From an uncultured Streptococcus sp. (lineage in GTDB: Bacteria > Bacillota > Bacilli > Lactobacillales > Streptococcaceae): DNA of 24,353 nt. The stretch spans positions 1 to 24,353 of the forward strand of contig NZ_CAUFJQ010000016.1 in assembly GCF_959025735.1 (NCBI RefSeq). Direction: 5' to 3'. Shown here in pieces: positions 6,966 to 14,337 of this stretch. Position numbers and translations under genes: made by a program. The notes under the pieces are model-generated. The model did no database searches and had not been told where the DNA came from. It saw nothing but the letters and a program-made list of their open reading frames with translations. Position 1 is the first letter of the stretch. Every line of letters begins with the position of its first letter.

Positions 6966-6994
6966 TTGCATTAAGTCCGTATCTTTGGTATAAT
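6966..6994 (+). promoter_or_regulatory. strong promoter of guaC
   Basis: TTGCAT (6966-6971), a 17-bp spacer and a perfect TATAAT (6989-6994) with an extended TGG in front. The transcript should begin near 7001 and start with two dyads. Confidence 0.85.
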
Positions 6995-7005
6995 CTATCA
7001 AGGAA

Positions 7006-7037
7006 ACGTCAAGAGACGTAGCGATGCGCTTGCGCAT
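7006..7037 (+). promoter_or_regulatory. two perfect dyads in the guaC leader
   Basis: ACGTC-AAGA-GACGT (7006-7019) and ATGCGC-TT-GCGCAT (7024-7037) follow each other directly downstream of the predicted start of transcription. They could be 5' stem-loops in RNA or operator sites in DNA. I know of no named element with this sequence. Confidence 0.45.
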
Positions 7038-7074
7038 AGGTAGGTCAGTTTTTAGAAAAGAGATTTTTCAATCT

Positions 7075-8058
7075 ATGTTAAATGAATTTCCTATTTTCGA
7101 CTATGAAGATATTCAGTTGATTCCCAACAAATGTATCATCAATAGCCGGTCAGAAGCAGATACAACCGTCCAATTTGGAAAGCATACCTTCAAGCTTCCA
7201 GTGGTTCCTGCAAATATGCAGACAATCTTGGATGAGAATGTGGCAGAGCAGTTGGCGCGTGGTGGTTATTTCTACATCATGCACCGTTTTGATGAAGCGG
7301 GTCGGATTCCTTTTGTCAAACGCATGCATGAGCAAGGTTTGATCGCTTCCATTTCGGTCGGTGTTAAGGAATACGAATACGACTTTGTGAGTCAATTAAA
7401 GGCAGATGCTCCTGAGTATATCACTATTGATATCGCACACGGACATGCGGATAGTGTCATTCGGATGATTCAACACATCAAGAAAGAATTGCCAGATACC
7501 TTTGTCATTGCTGGAAATGTTGGAACTCCTGAAGCTGTTCGTGAATTGGAAAATGCGGGAGCTGATGCGACTAAGGTCGGAATCGGCCCTGGTAAGGTTT
7601 GTATCACCAAAGTTAAGACTGGATTTGGTACAGGTGGTTGGCAATTGGCTGCTCTTCGCTGGTGCTCAAAAGCAGCTCGTAAGCCAATCATTGCGGACGG
7701 TGGTATTCGGACTCATGGTGATATTGCCAAATCGATTCGTTTCGGGGCGTCTATGGTTATGATCGGTTCTCTCTTTGCAGGACATATCGAAAGTCCTGGT
7801 AAAACAATAGAGATTGATGGAGAGTCTTTTAAAGAGTACTATGGATCTGCTTCAGAGTACCAAAAAGGCGCTTATAAGAACGTCGAAGGCAAGAAGATTT
7901 TATTGCCTGCCAAGGGTCATTTGCAAGACACCTTGACAGAAATGGAACAAGATTTGCAAAGTTCGATCTCGTATGCTGGAGGCCGGAGATTAGCAGATTT
8001 GAAACATGTTGACTATGTGATCGTTAAGAATTCCATCTGGAATGGCGATGCACACTAA
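7075..8058 (+). CDS. guaC: GMP reductase
   Basis: GuaC reduces GMP to IMP with NADPH, releasing ammonia, and so returns guanine nucleotides to the common purine pool. The protein has the IMPDH/GMPR barrel. The catalytic loop GIGPGKVCITKVKTGFGTGG holds Cys176 (numbered from ATG 7075). The glycine motif IADGGIRTHGDIAKSI follows, and GGYFYIMHRF is typical of the firmicute GuaC type. The frame stays open to ATG 7024, but family members start MLNEFPIFDYEDIQLIP, which is ATG 7075, giving 327 residues. The 7024 start would lie inside a leader dyad. The ribosome site is weak (AAAAGAGA). Riboswitch and xpt follow, so transcripts may extend into the salvage genes. Confidence 0.95.
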   Translation: MLNEFPIFDYEDIQLIPNKCIINSRSEADTTVQFGKHTFKLPVVPANMQTILDENVAEQLARGGYFYIMHRFDEAGRIPFVKRMHEQGLIASISVGVKEYEYDFVSQLKADAPEYITIDIAHGHADSVIRMIQHIKKELPDTFVIAGNVGTPEAVRELENAGADATKVGIGPGKVCITKVKTGFGTGGWQLAALRWCSKAARKPIIADGGIRTHGDIAKSIRFGASMVMIGSLFAGHIESPGKTIEIDGESFKEYYGSASEYQKGAYKNVEGKKILLPAKGHLQDTLTEMEQDLQSSISYAGGRRLADLKHVDYVIVKNSIWNGDAH

Positions 8059-8063
8059 TTGAA

Positions 8064-8133
8064 TTACTTATTTATTTCACGGATGGGCGTGATGTTTCTA
8101 CAAGGTGCCGGAACACCTAACAATAAGTAAGTC
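8064..8133 (+). ncRNA. purine (guanine-type) riboswitch aptamer
   Basis: The fold can be drawn directly. P1 is TTACTTATT (8064-8072) with AATAAGTAA (8122-8130), 9 bp and perfect. P2 is CACG/CGTG (8078-8091) with loop GATGGG. J2/3 contains the conserved GTTTCTAC (8094-8101). P3 is AGGTG/CACCT (8103-8118) with loop CCGGAA. GG in loop 2 can pair with CC in loop 3, as in known purine aptamers. J3/1 holds a C (8121) at the guanine-specifying position. The 3' side of P1, AAGTAAGTC (8125-8133), can instead pair over nine bases with GGCTTGCTT (8165-8173) of the terminator. Ligand binding therefore should free the terminator and switch off xpt-pbuX. Confidence 0.85.
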
Positions 8134-8162
8134 GAGATAAATCCTTTTGTGAGAGGATATTC

Positions 8163-8186
8163 AAGGCTTGCTTTGCAGGCCTTTTT
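8163..8186 (+). terminator. riboswitch-controlled terminator
   Basis: AAGGCTTGC (8163-8171), loop TTT and GCAGGCCTT (8175-8183) form a 9-bp stem with a T tract to 8186. Its 5' arm is the sequence captured by the antiterminator at 8125-8133. A small hairpin (ATCCT/AGGAT, 8141-8158) sits between them. Confidence 0.85.
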
Positions 8187-8232
8187 GTGTTTAGTGAATA
8201 AGTAACGGATTTTATAGAAAGTAGGAGGAAGT

Positions 8233-8814
8233 ATGAAATTACTTGAAGAACGCATCTTAAAAGATGGCAACGTTTTAGGTGAGAATATCCTCAAGGTGGA
8301 CTCCTTTTTGACCCACCAAGTGGATTTCAAACTCATGAAAGAAATTGGCCAGACCTTTGCGGACCGGTTCAAAGATGCGGGTATTACCAAAGTCGTCACC
8401 ATTGAAGCGTCTGGGATCGCGCCAGCCCTTTATGTAGCGGAAGCACTAGATGTCCCTATAATTTTTGCGAAGAAAGCGAAAAACATCACCATGAATGAGG
8501 GGATTTTGACAGCTGAGGTTTATTCCTTCACCAAGCAAGTCACCAGTACGGTTTCAATTGCTGGTAAATTTTTAGATCCAGCAGATAAGATTTTGATTAT
8601 TGATGATTTCCTAGCAAATGGCCAAGCAGCTAAGGGCTTGATTCAGATCATCGAACAAGCTGGTGCTCAAGTAGAAGCCGTTGGGATCGTCATTGAAAAA
8701 TCCTTCCAAGATGGACGGGGATTATTAGAAGAGTTGGGATATCCAGTTGTATCCCTCGCACGTTTGGACCGTTTTGAAAATGGTCAGGTTGTATTTAAGG
8801 AGGCAGACATCTAA
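8233..8814 (+). CDS. xpt: xanthine phosphoribosyltransferase
   Basis: Xpt makes XMP from xanthine and phosphoribosyl pyrophosphate in the cytosol. The 193 residues match the usual length. The PRPP-binding motif is ILIIDDFLANGQAAKGL (about 118-134), with the paired acids that bind the ribose. The N-terminal MKLLEERILKDGNVLGENILKVDSFLTHQVD is typical of this subfamily and separates it from adenine phosphoribosyltransferase. The ribosome site GTAGGAGGAAGT is strong. The stop overlaps the pbuX start (TAATG), so enzyme and transporter are made together. Expression depends on the guanine riboswitch upstream. XMP is then converted to GMP by GuaA, encoded at 21643-23208. Confidence 0.95.
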   Translation: MKLLEERILKDGNVLGENILKVDSFLTHQVDFKLMKEIGQTFADRFKDAGITKVVTIEASGIAPALYVAEALDVPIIFAKKAKNITMNEGILTAEVYSFTKQVTSTVSIAGKFLDPADKILIIDDFLANGQAAKGLIQIIEQAGAQVEAVGIVIEKSFQDGRGLLEELGYPVVSLARLDRFENGQVVFKEADI

Positions 8815-10076
8815 TGCAAAAACAAGAAAGCCATTCACAGGCGGCCATTCTAGGCTTGCAACATCTTTTGGCCATGTATTCGGGATCTATTTTGGTGCCG
8901 ATCATGATCGCAGGAGCTTTGGGCTATAACGCTCATCAACTAACCTACCTCATCTCTACAGATATCTTCATGTGTGGGGTAGCAACTTTCCTTCAAGTGC
9001 AGCTCAATAAATACTTTGGGATCGGTCTTCCGGTAGTCCTTGGGGTTGCCTTCCAGTCTGTGGCACCTCTCAGCATGATCGGGGCTAGCCATGGTAGTGG
9101 GGCCATGTTTGGTGCCTTGATTGTTTCAGGTATTTATGTCATCCTTGTCTCTGGTTTCTTCTCTAAGATTGCCAATCTCTTCCCATCAATTGTAACGGGA
9201 TCCGTTATTACAACCATTGGTTTGACTTTGATTCCAGTAGCGATTGGAAATATGGGAAATAATGCGCCAAAACCAACCGTTCAAAGCTTGATTTTGGCTG
9301 TGGTGACTATTCTCATCATTTTAGTCGTTAATATCTATACGACTGGTTTTATTAAATCCATTTCAATTTTGATTGGTTTGATCGTAGGTACTGCCATTGC
9401 GGCTTCTATGGGCTTGGTAGACTTCACACCTGTGACGCAAGCACCAGTCGTTCACGTTCCAACACCTTTCTTCTTTGGAGCTCCTAAGTTTGAAATCACC
9501 TCCATCTTAATGATGTGTATCATCGCAACAGTTTCTATGGTGGAATCAACAGGTGTCTATCTCGCTCTTTCTGATATTACCAAAGATCCAATTAATAGCA
9601 CGCGCCTTCGCAATGGTTACCGTGCTGAAGGGTTGGCCGTTCTCCTCGGTGGTATCTTCAACACCTTCCCTTACACCGGATTCTCACAAAACGTCGGCTT
9701 GGTGAAATTGTCTGGTATCAAGACTCGTCTTCCAATCTACTATGCGGCTGGTTTCCTTGTTCTTCTTGGTCTCCTTCCTAAGTTTGGAGCTTTAGCACAA
9801 ATCATTCCAAGTCCAGTTCTTGGGGGAGCGATGCTAGTGATGTTTGGTTTTGTATCGATTCAAGGGATGCAGATTCTTGCGCGTGTTGATTTTGAACACA
9901 ATGAGCACAATTTCTTGATCGCTGCTGTATCGATTGCTGCAGGGGTTGGTTTGAACAACAGCACCCTCTTCAATGGCCTTCCAACAGGATTCCAAATGTT
10001 CTTTGCAAACGGAATTGTCGTTGCCAGTGTCTTAGCGATCGTTCTCAATGCTATTTTAAACCGCAATAAACACTAA
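8814..10076 (+). CDS. pbuX: xanthine permease, NCS2 family
   Basis: PbuX brings xanthine into the cell by ion symport. The 420-residue protein is hydrophobic throughout, with about 12-14 membrane segments in the nucleobase/ascorbate transporter fold. Recognisable parts are LGLQHLLAMYSGSILVPI near the N-terminus, the Gln-containing GVAFQSVAPL, and the signature region around NGYRAEGLAVLLGGIFNTFPYTGFSQNVGLV, where the family's substrate-contacting residues lie. It overlaps xpt by one base and ends at a terminator. The xpt-pbuX pair under a guanine riboswitch is well known in Bacillus and other firmicutes. Substrate preference for xanthine rests on this pairing as much as on the sequence. Confidence 0.95.
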   Translation: MQKQESHSQAAILGLQHLLAMYSGSILVPIMIAGALGYNAHQLTYLISTDIFMCGVATFLQVQLNKYFGIGLPVVLGVAFQSVAPLSMIGASHGSGAMFGALIVSGIYVILVSGFFSKIANLFPSIVTGSVITTIGLTLIPVAIGNMGNNAPKPTVQSLILAVVTILIILVVNIYTTGFIKSISILIGLIVGTAIAASMGLVDFTPVTQAPVVHVPTPFFFGAPKFEITSILMMCIIATVSMVESTGVYLALSDITKDPINSTRLRNGYRAEGLAVLLGGIFNTFPYTGFSQNVGLVKLSGIKTRLPIYYAAGFLVLLGLLPKFGALAQIIPSPVLGGAMLVMFGFVSIQGMQILARVDFEHNEHNFLIAAVSIAAGVGLNNSTLFNGLPTGFQMFFANGIVVASVLAIVLNAILNRNKH

Positions 10077-10085
10077 TCTCACATG

Positions 10086-10116
10086 AACCGGAGGTCCTTG
10101 GATCTTCGGTTTTTTT
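10086..10116 (+). terminator. intrinsic terminator of pbuX
   Basis: AACCGGAGGTC (10086-10096), loop CTTG, GATCTTCGGTT (10101-10111) form an 11-bp stem with two G-U pairs, then T to 10116. Its T tract overlaps the -35 box of the next promoter. Confidence 0.85.
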
Positions 10117-10143
10117 GACTTTTAAGGAAACATATAGTAGAGT
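10115..10143 (+). promoter_or_regulatory. promoter of the MATE gene
   Basis: TTGACT (10115-10120), 17 bp, TAGAGT (10138-10143). Transcription would begin near 10150. This rules out the TTG at 10115 as a start codon and supports ATG 10187. Confidence 0.5.
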
Positions 10144-10186
10144 GGAAGAGGAGAGAATCTTATTTGATGAGAAGAGAGTTAGAATC

Positions 10187-11530
10187 ATGTATTTAACCTA
10201 TCACTTTAAAGAGCGCTTGCGCTTGTTTTTGAGTCTATTTTTGCCGATTTTAATCTACCAATTGGCCAATTATTCAGCCAGCTTTGTCGATACAGCCATG
10301 ACCGGTCAGTACCGGACCCTTGATTTGGCTGGTGTTTCTACAGCTACCAGTCTGTGGAATCCATTTTTTACTTTCCTGACAGGGATTGTCTCTGCGCTGA
10401 CACCGATTGTTGGGCATCATTTAGGAAAGGGAAATAAAGAACGGATTGCTGGCGATTTTTACCAATTCCTCTATCTGTCATTTGGTATGGCCATTCTCTT
10501 AATAGGCTTTGTTTGGGGGATTGCACCCATGATTCTCAAGCAGATCGGCTTAGAAAATGTTGTTGCTCAAATAGCCATTCGCTACTTATATTTCCTTTCT
10601 CTAGGAATCTTACCTTTGTTGCTCTTTAGTATCGTGCGGACCTTCCTCGATACCTTGGGCATGACGCGTCTATCCATGTACTTGATGCTCTTGCTCTTGC
10701 CTTTGAATGCTTGTTTTAACTATATCCTGATCTATGGAGCATTTGGTTTTCCTGAGATGGGAGGAGCAGGAGCAGGTCTTGGAACCTCTCTGGCCTACTG
10801 GGTCTTGTTGGCCATTGCGGTTTTGATCTTGTGCAAACACCCCAAGGTAGCACCTTTCCAATTGTGGAAGCCTCAACCTTATGATTTTAAAGGGATGAAA
10901 GAAGTACTGCGCCTTGGGCTTCCAATTGGTGGAATTGTTTTTGCAGAAGTCATCATCTTCTCGCTGGTTGGTTTGTTAATGGCAAAATTCCCATCACTGA
11001 CCATTGCGAGCCACCAATCAGCCATGAATTTTTCAACCCTGATGTATGCTTTCCCGGTTAGTATCTCCAGTACCATGGCGATTATCGTTTCTTATGAACT
11101 GGGAGCAGGAAGACCAGAAGTGGTCAAACAATATTGTCGTTTGGGCCGGCTGACAGCCTTTGGCTTTGCCATTGTCACCCTGGTCTTTCTCTATACATTC
11201 CGCTTCCAACTAGCAGGGCTATACGGCAAGGATCCAGTTTTTGTGCAACAAACAGCGATTTTCATGACCTATAGTCTCTTTTTCCAAGTAGCAGATACCT
11301 TTGCAGCACCCCTACAAGGAATTTTGCGGGGCTATAAGGATACAACCATTCCATTCTTATTAGGTGTCTTTAGTTATTGGTGCATCTCTATCCCACTAGG
11401 GATTTTCCTTGACCATGTGACTAACTTGGGTCCCTATGCTTATTGGATAGGTCTTATTTCTAGCCTTGTCGTAAGTGGAATTTGTTACCAGCTCCGGCTC
11501 TGGCAGATCGAAAAAAAGCAAACAAACTAA
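10187..11530 (+). CDS. MATE family multidrug efflux transporter
   Basis: This 447-residue transporter belongs to the MATE family, which exports drugs and toxic cations in exchange for Na+ or H+. It shows about twelve membrane segments in two related halves: the first begins LFLPILIYQLANYSASFVD, the second LRLGLPIGGIVFAEVIIFS. The family's VDTAMTGQY motif follows the first helix, and ELGAGRPEVVKQYCRLG corresponds to the repeated loop GHHLGKGNKERIAGDFY of the first half. It resembles the NorM-like branch (pneumococcal PdrM is of this kind). The frame is open back to TTG 10115, but a promoter there and the family start favour ATG 10187. It forms its own transcription unit between two terminators. 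The substrate is unknown. Confidence 0.9.
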   Translation: MYLTYHFKERLRLFLSLFLPILIYQLANYSASFVDTAMTGQYRTLDLAGVSTATSLWNPFFTFLTGIVSALTPIVGHHLGKGNKERIAGDFYQFLYLSFGMAILLIGFVWGIAPMILKQIGLENVVAQIAIRYLYFLSLGILPLLLFSIVRTFLDTLGMTRLSMYLMLLLLPLNACFNYILIYGAFGFPEMGGAGAGLGTSLAYWVLLAIAVLILCKHPKVAPFQLWKPQPYDFKGMKEVLRLGLPIGGIVFAEVIIFSLVGLLMAKFPSLTIASHQSAMNFSTLMYAFPVSISSTMAIIVSYELGAGRPEVVKQYCRLGRLTAFGFAIVTLVFLYTFRFQLAGLYGKDPVFVQQTAIFMTYSLFFQVADTFAAPLQGILRGYKDTTIPFLLGVFSYWCISIPLGIFLDHVTNLGPYAYWIGLISSLVVSGICYQLRLWQIEKKQTN

Positions 11531-11534
11531 AATG

Positions 11535-11557
11535 AAGTCTGGGAAACCAGGCTTTTT
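11535..11557 (+). terminator. intrinsic terminator
   Basis: AAGTCTGG (11535-11542), a GAAA tetraloop and CCAGGCTT (11547-11554), then T to 11557. It closes the MATE gene unit. Confidence 0.88.
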
Positions 11558-11576
11558 ATGTACCGTGAATATTATA

Positions 11577-11591
11577 AATTTTCTGAAAGTT
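11577..11591 (+). promoter_or_regulatory. CodY box upstream of ilvD
   Basis: AATTTTCTGAAAGTT matches the CodY consensus AATTTTCWGAAAATT at 14 of 15 bases. It ends one base before the -35 box at 11593. CodY represses branched-chain amino acid genes when isoleucine, leucine and valine are plentiful, which fits ilvD. Confidence 0.8.
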
Positions 11592-11592
11592 C

Positions 11593-11620
11593 TTGACAAT
11601 TGATGTCAAAGTGGTAAGAT
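11593..11620 (+). promoter_or_regulatory. ilvD promoter with dyad over the -35 box
   Basis: A perfect TTGACA (11593-11598), 16 bp and TAAGAT (11615-11620) with an extended TGG. TTGACA-ATTGA-TGTCAA (11593-11609) is a perfect dyad covering the -35 box and may bind a second regulator. Confidence 0.8.
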
Positions 11621-11656
11621 TAGGAGGTAGAAATGAAGAACTAGAAGGAGAACAAG

Positions 11657-13375
11657 ATGAGAAGTGATATGATCAAAATGGGGATCGACCGAGCACCAGC
11701 GCGTGGTCTCCTTTATGCAACAGGGCAAGTAAAATCAGCAAAGGATATGCAAAAGCCCTTTATTGCCATTTGTAACTCCTATATTGATATCGTTCCAGGC
11801 CATGTTCACCTGCGTGAATTAGCGGATGTTGCCAAGGAAGCTATCCGCGAGGCTGGTGGGATTCCTTTTGAATTTAATACCATCGGTGTCGATGATGGGA
11901 TTGCGATGGGCCATATCGGGATGCGATACAGTTTGCCATCTCGCGAGTTGATCGCAGATGCTGCTGAAACGGTCATCAATGCCCACTGGTTTGATGGTGT
12001 TTTCTATATTCCCAACTGTGATAAGATTACACCAGGTATGATTTTGGCAGCCATGCGGACCAATGTGCCTGCCGTATTTTGTTCTGGTGGACCTATGAAG
12101 GGTGGCGTTGACATGACAGGGCATCAGGCGACGCTCTCAAGTTTGTTTGAAGCTGTCGGTACTTATCAAGCTGGTGATATGGGCATGGATGAACTGGATT
12201 TCTTGGAAAAAAATGCCTGTCCAACCTGTGGCTCTTGCTCTGGTATGTTTACTGCCAATTCCATGAACTGTTTGATGGAAGTATTAGGCCTTGCTCTTCC
12301 TGGAAATGGTACCATCCTAGCTGTCTCAGATGAACGCCGGGAATTGGTTCGACAAGCGGCCAAACAATTGGTAGAGAATATTAAAAAGGGTATCCGTCCA
12401 CGGGATATTGTGACCAAAGAAGCCATCGACGATGCATTTGCGCTCGATATGGCCATGGGTGGTTCTACCAATACTGTGCTTCATACACTCGCTATTGCGC
12501 GTGAAGCAGGGATTGACTATGATCTCAAAGATATCAACGAGATTGCCAAGAAGACACCTTATCTTTCTAAAATTGCACCTTCAAGTGTTTACACTATGCA
12601 TGATGTACATGAAGCTGGTGGTGTACCAGCCATTATCAATCAGTTGATCAAAAAAGGTGCCATTAAGGGTGATCGTATCACAGTTACTGGTAAAACCTTG
12701 AAAGAAAACGTAGCTGGTGCTGAAATCAAAAATGAAGAAATTATCCATCCAATCGAACATCCGATTTCACCTGTAGGTGGTTTGTCGATCCTTTACGGAA
12801 ATATCGCTCAAGATGGGGCTGTTATCAAGGTCGGTGGTGTAGATCCATCTGTTAAAACTTTCCGCGGTAAAGCTATTTGTTGTGATTCACAAGATCAAGC
12901 CCTTGAGTTGATTGACAATGGAACAGTTAAGAAGGGCCATGTCGTTGTCATTCGTTACGAAGGTCCTCAGGGTGGACCTGGTATGCCAGAAATGTTGGCA
13001 CCAACTTCTAAGATTGTCGGACGCGGTCTTGGTAAGGATGTGGCTCTGATTACGGATGGTCGTTTCTCAGGAGCTACTCGTGGGATTGCTATTGGTCACG
13101 TTTCTCCAGAAGCAGCAGAAGGTGGGAATATCGCCCTAATCGAAGATGGGGACGAAATCGTGATTGACCTTCCAAATCGTACTATTGATTTGCTTGTCGA
13201 TGATGCCACTCTTTCAGAACGTCGCAAACATTTGAAACCTTTCAAATCAAAAATCTCCAGCGGTTGGTTGCGTCGTTATACAGCCTTTGCCAAATCAGCC
13301 AATGTCGGCGGAACCTTGATGAGTGACGAAGAATTCGAAGAACGGAAAGCAGAACGTCAAGTCCAAGAAAAATAA
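11657..13375 (+). CDS. ilvD: dihydroxy-acid dehydratase
   Basis: IlvD removes water from 2,3-dihydroxy-isovalerate and 2,3-dihydroxy-3-methylvalerate, the third common step to valine, leucine and isoleucine. It is cytosolic and carries an Fe-S cluster and Mg2+. Cluster-region cysteines are visible as Cys121 in NCDKITPG and Cys194 in CPTCGSCSGMFTANSM. The C-terminal half holds the conserved GPQGGPGMPEML and LITDGRFSGATRG motifs. The length of 572 is normal for the family. The start follows AGAAGGAGAACAAG. A CodY box and a dyad at the promoter point to control by amino acid supply. It stands alone and is followed by a terminator; the other ilv genes are not in this window. Confidence 0.97.
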   Translation: MRSDMIKMGIDRAPARGLLYATGQVKSAKDMQKPFIAICNSYIDIVPGHVHLRELADVAKEAIREAGGIPFEFNTIGVDDGIAMGHIGMRYSLPSRELIADAAETVINAHWFDGVFYIPNCDKITPGMILAAMRTNVPAVFCSGGPMKGGVDMTGHQATLSSLFEAVGTYQAGDMGMDELDFLEKNACPTCGSCSGMFTANSMNCLMEVLGLALPGNGTILAVSDERRELVRQAAKQLVENIKKGIRPRDIVTKEAIDDAFALDMAMGGSTNTVLHTLAIAREAGIDYDLKDINEIAKKTPYLSKIAPSSVYTMHDVHEAGGVPAIINQLIKKGAIKGDRITVTGKTLKENVAGAEIKNEEIIHPIEHPISPVGGLSILYGNIAQDGAVIKVGGVDPSVKTFRGKAICCDSQDQALELIDNGTVKKGHVVVIRYEGPQGGPGMPEMLAPTSKIVGRGLGKDVALITDGRFSGATRGIAIGHVSPEAAEGGNIALIEDGDEIVIDLPNRTIDLLVDDATLSERRKHLKPFKSKISSGWLRRYTAFAKSANVGGTLMSDEEFEERKAERQVQEK

Positions 13376-13382
13376 GAAAAAA

Positions 13383-13424
13383 CCTTTCCTGCTATGTGAT
13401 ATCACAAGCAAGAAAGGCTTTTTT
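13383..13424. terminator. bidirectional terminator between ilvD and the tautomerase gene
   Basis: CCTTTC (13383-13388) pairs with GAAAGG (13412-13417), with an inner TGC/GCA and a GTGATATCAC palindrome in the loop. T residues follow on the plus strand (13419-13424) and on the minus strand (the A run before 13383), so it can serve both converging genes. Confidence 0.8.
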
Positions 13425-13434
13425 AGTGGAACCA

Positions 13435-13617
13435 TTATTTGGTGCGCATTTCACCTTGAGGGAAGTAGGTTCCTTCAGGCATATCGTTAATGATGACGTG
13501 AACAGCTGACTGAGGAGCACCAGTATTGCGGACAACAGCTTCGGTTACTTCCTTGGCCAAGGCTTTCTTTTGTTCCAAGGTGCGTCCTTCAAATAGGTCA
13601 ATTCGTACAAATGGCAT
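13435..13617 (-). CDS. 4-oxalocrotonate tautomerase family enzyme
   Basis: This 60-residue protein is a tautomerase of the 4-OT/DmpI type, small enzymes that work as hexamers and use the N-terminal proline as base. Pro1 is exposed after removal of the Met (MPFVRIDLFEGRTLEQKKALAKEV). An arginine near 11-12 and the tail IINDMPEGTYFPQGE fit the family. Its natural substrate in streptococci is not known. The start is certain because of AGGAGGTGG four bases upstream on the minus strand. It is divergent from tdk, with promoters about 35 bp apart. The same neighbour pair occurs, as I recall, in pneumococcus. Confidence 0.92.
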   Translation of the reverse strand: MPFVRIDLFEGRTLEQKKALAKEVTEAVVRNTGAPQSAVHVIINDMPEGTYFPQGEMRTK

Positions 13618-13647
13618 ATGGCCACCTCCTAAATTTTTTATAGGACT

Positions 13648-13656
13648 ATTTTATCA
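13648..13656 (-). promoter_or_regulatory. extended -10 of the tautomerase gene
   Basis: On the minus strand the bases read TGATAAAAT, an extended -10 box without a clear -35. Transcription would start near 13641, leaving a short leader with AGGAGG. Confidence 0.55.
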
Positions 13657-13686
13657 CATTTTGGGATACAAAGCTTAGCAAAATTA

Positions 13687-13695
13687 TGGTAAAAT
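13687..13695 (+). promoter_or_regulatory. extended -10 promoter of the tdk cluster
   Basis: TGGTAAAAT is an extended -10. No good -35 is visible at 16-18 bp. It lies about 37 bp before the tdk start and drives the cluster that reaches to 20220. Confidence 0.6.
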
Positions 13696-13731
13696 GATAA
13701 TGAAACACATTTTAGAGAGAACAAAAGGAAA

Positions 13732-14316
13732 ATGGCACAATTATATTATAAATATGGGACCATGAACTCGGGGAAAACCATTGAGATCTTGAAGGTGGCC
13801 CATAATTATGAAGAGCAAGGCAAGAGCGTCGTCATCATGACCTCGGCAATCGATACACGAGATGGAGTAGGAGTGGTTTCTAGTCGAATCGGTATGAAAC
13901 GAGAAGCCGTTGCGATTGAAGACGATACGGATATTTTTGGCTTTATTAAAAACCAAGCAATCAAACCTTACTGTGTCTTAATCGATGAAGCTCAGTTTTT
14001 GAAACGACACCATGTCTATGATTTGGCAAGAGTCGTGGATGAACTGGATGTGCCGGTCATGGCTTTTGGCCTCAAAAATGATTTCCGAAATGAACTCTTT
14101 GAAGGTTCCAAACACCTCCTCTTGTTAGCCGACAAAATCGAGGAGATCAAAACCATCTGTCAATACTGTTCCCGCAAGGCAACCATGGTCTTGCGTACCC
14201 AAGCGGGGAAACCCGTCTATGACGGAGAGCAGATCCAGATCGGTGGACACGAGACCTATATCTCCGTTTGCCGCAAACATTATTTTAATCCAGACATACC
14301 AACCGAAAGCGTCTAG
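13732..14316 (+). CDS. tdk: thymidine kinase, type II
   Basis: Tdk phosphorylates thymidine to dTMP with ATP in the cytosol, the salvage route to dTTP. The 194-residue protein has the P-loop GTMNSGKT (9-16), the catalytic carboxylate Glu86 in LIDEAQFL and a zinc site made of Cys143 and Cys146 (CQYC) with Cys180 and His183 (VCRKH). These are the marks of the tetrameric, feedback-controlled type II enzyme. The ribosome site is AAAAGGAA. It is the first gene of the cluster that leads into prfA and glyA. Nothing is odd in the sequence. Confidence 0.96.
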   Translation: MAQLYYKYGTMNSGKTIEILKVAHNYEEQGKSVVIMTSAIDTRDGVGVVSSRIGMKREAVAIEDDTDIFGFIKNQAIKPYCVLIDEAQFLKRHHVYDLARVVDELDVPVMAFGLKNDFRNELFEGSKHLLLLADKIEEIKTICQYCSRKATMVLRTQAGKPVYDGEQIQIGGHETYISVCRKHYFNPDIPTESV

Positions 14317-14337
14317 AACGTTTTAGAGAGGATAATA

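Noticed and set aside
7024..7074. Longer N-terminus for GuaC from ATG 7024
   Set aside because: The extra 17 residues do not belong to the family, which starts MLNEFPIFDYED; ATG 7024 lies inside a leader dyad and lacks a ribosome site.
7373..7380. TACGAATA, a perfect late competence box
   Set aside because: It lies deep inside guaC coding sequence (Glu-Tyr-Glu-Tyr codons), with no gene start downstream and no T run before it.
7150..7691. Long open frames on the minus strand within guaC
   Set aside because: They are shadows of the highly conserved guaC frame, without ribosome sites or recognisable motifs. The same holds for the antisense frames in ilvD, prfA, glyA and guaA.
10115..10186. TTG start and 24 extra residues for the MATE protein
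   Set aside because: The TTG is part of a -35 box and terminator tail, and the peptide MTFKETYSRVEEERILFDEK is not like the family.
11622..11644. AGGAGG followed by the three-codon ORF ATG-AAG-AAC-TAG before ilvD, as a minimal leader peptide
   Set aside because: The -10 box ends at 11620, so transcription should begin near 11627 and the AGGAGG would not be in the RNA.
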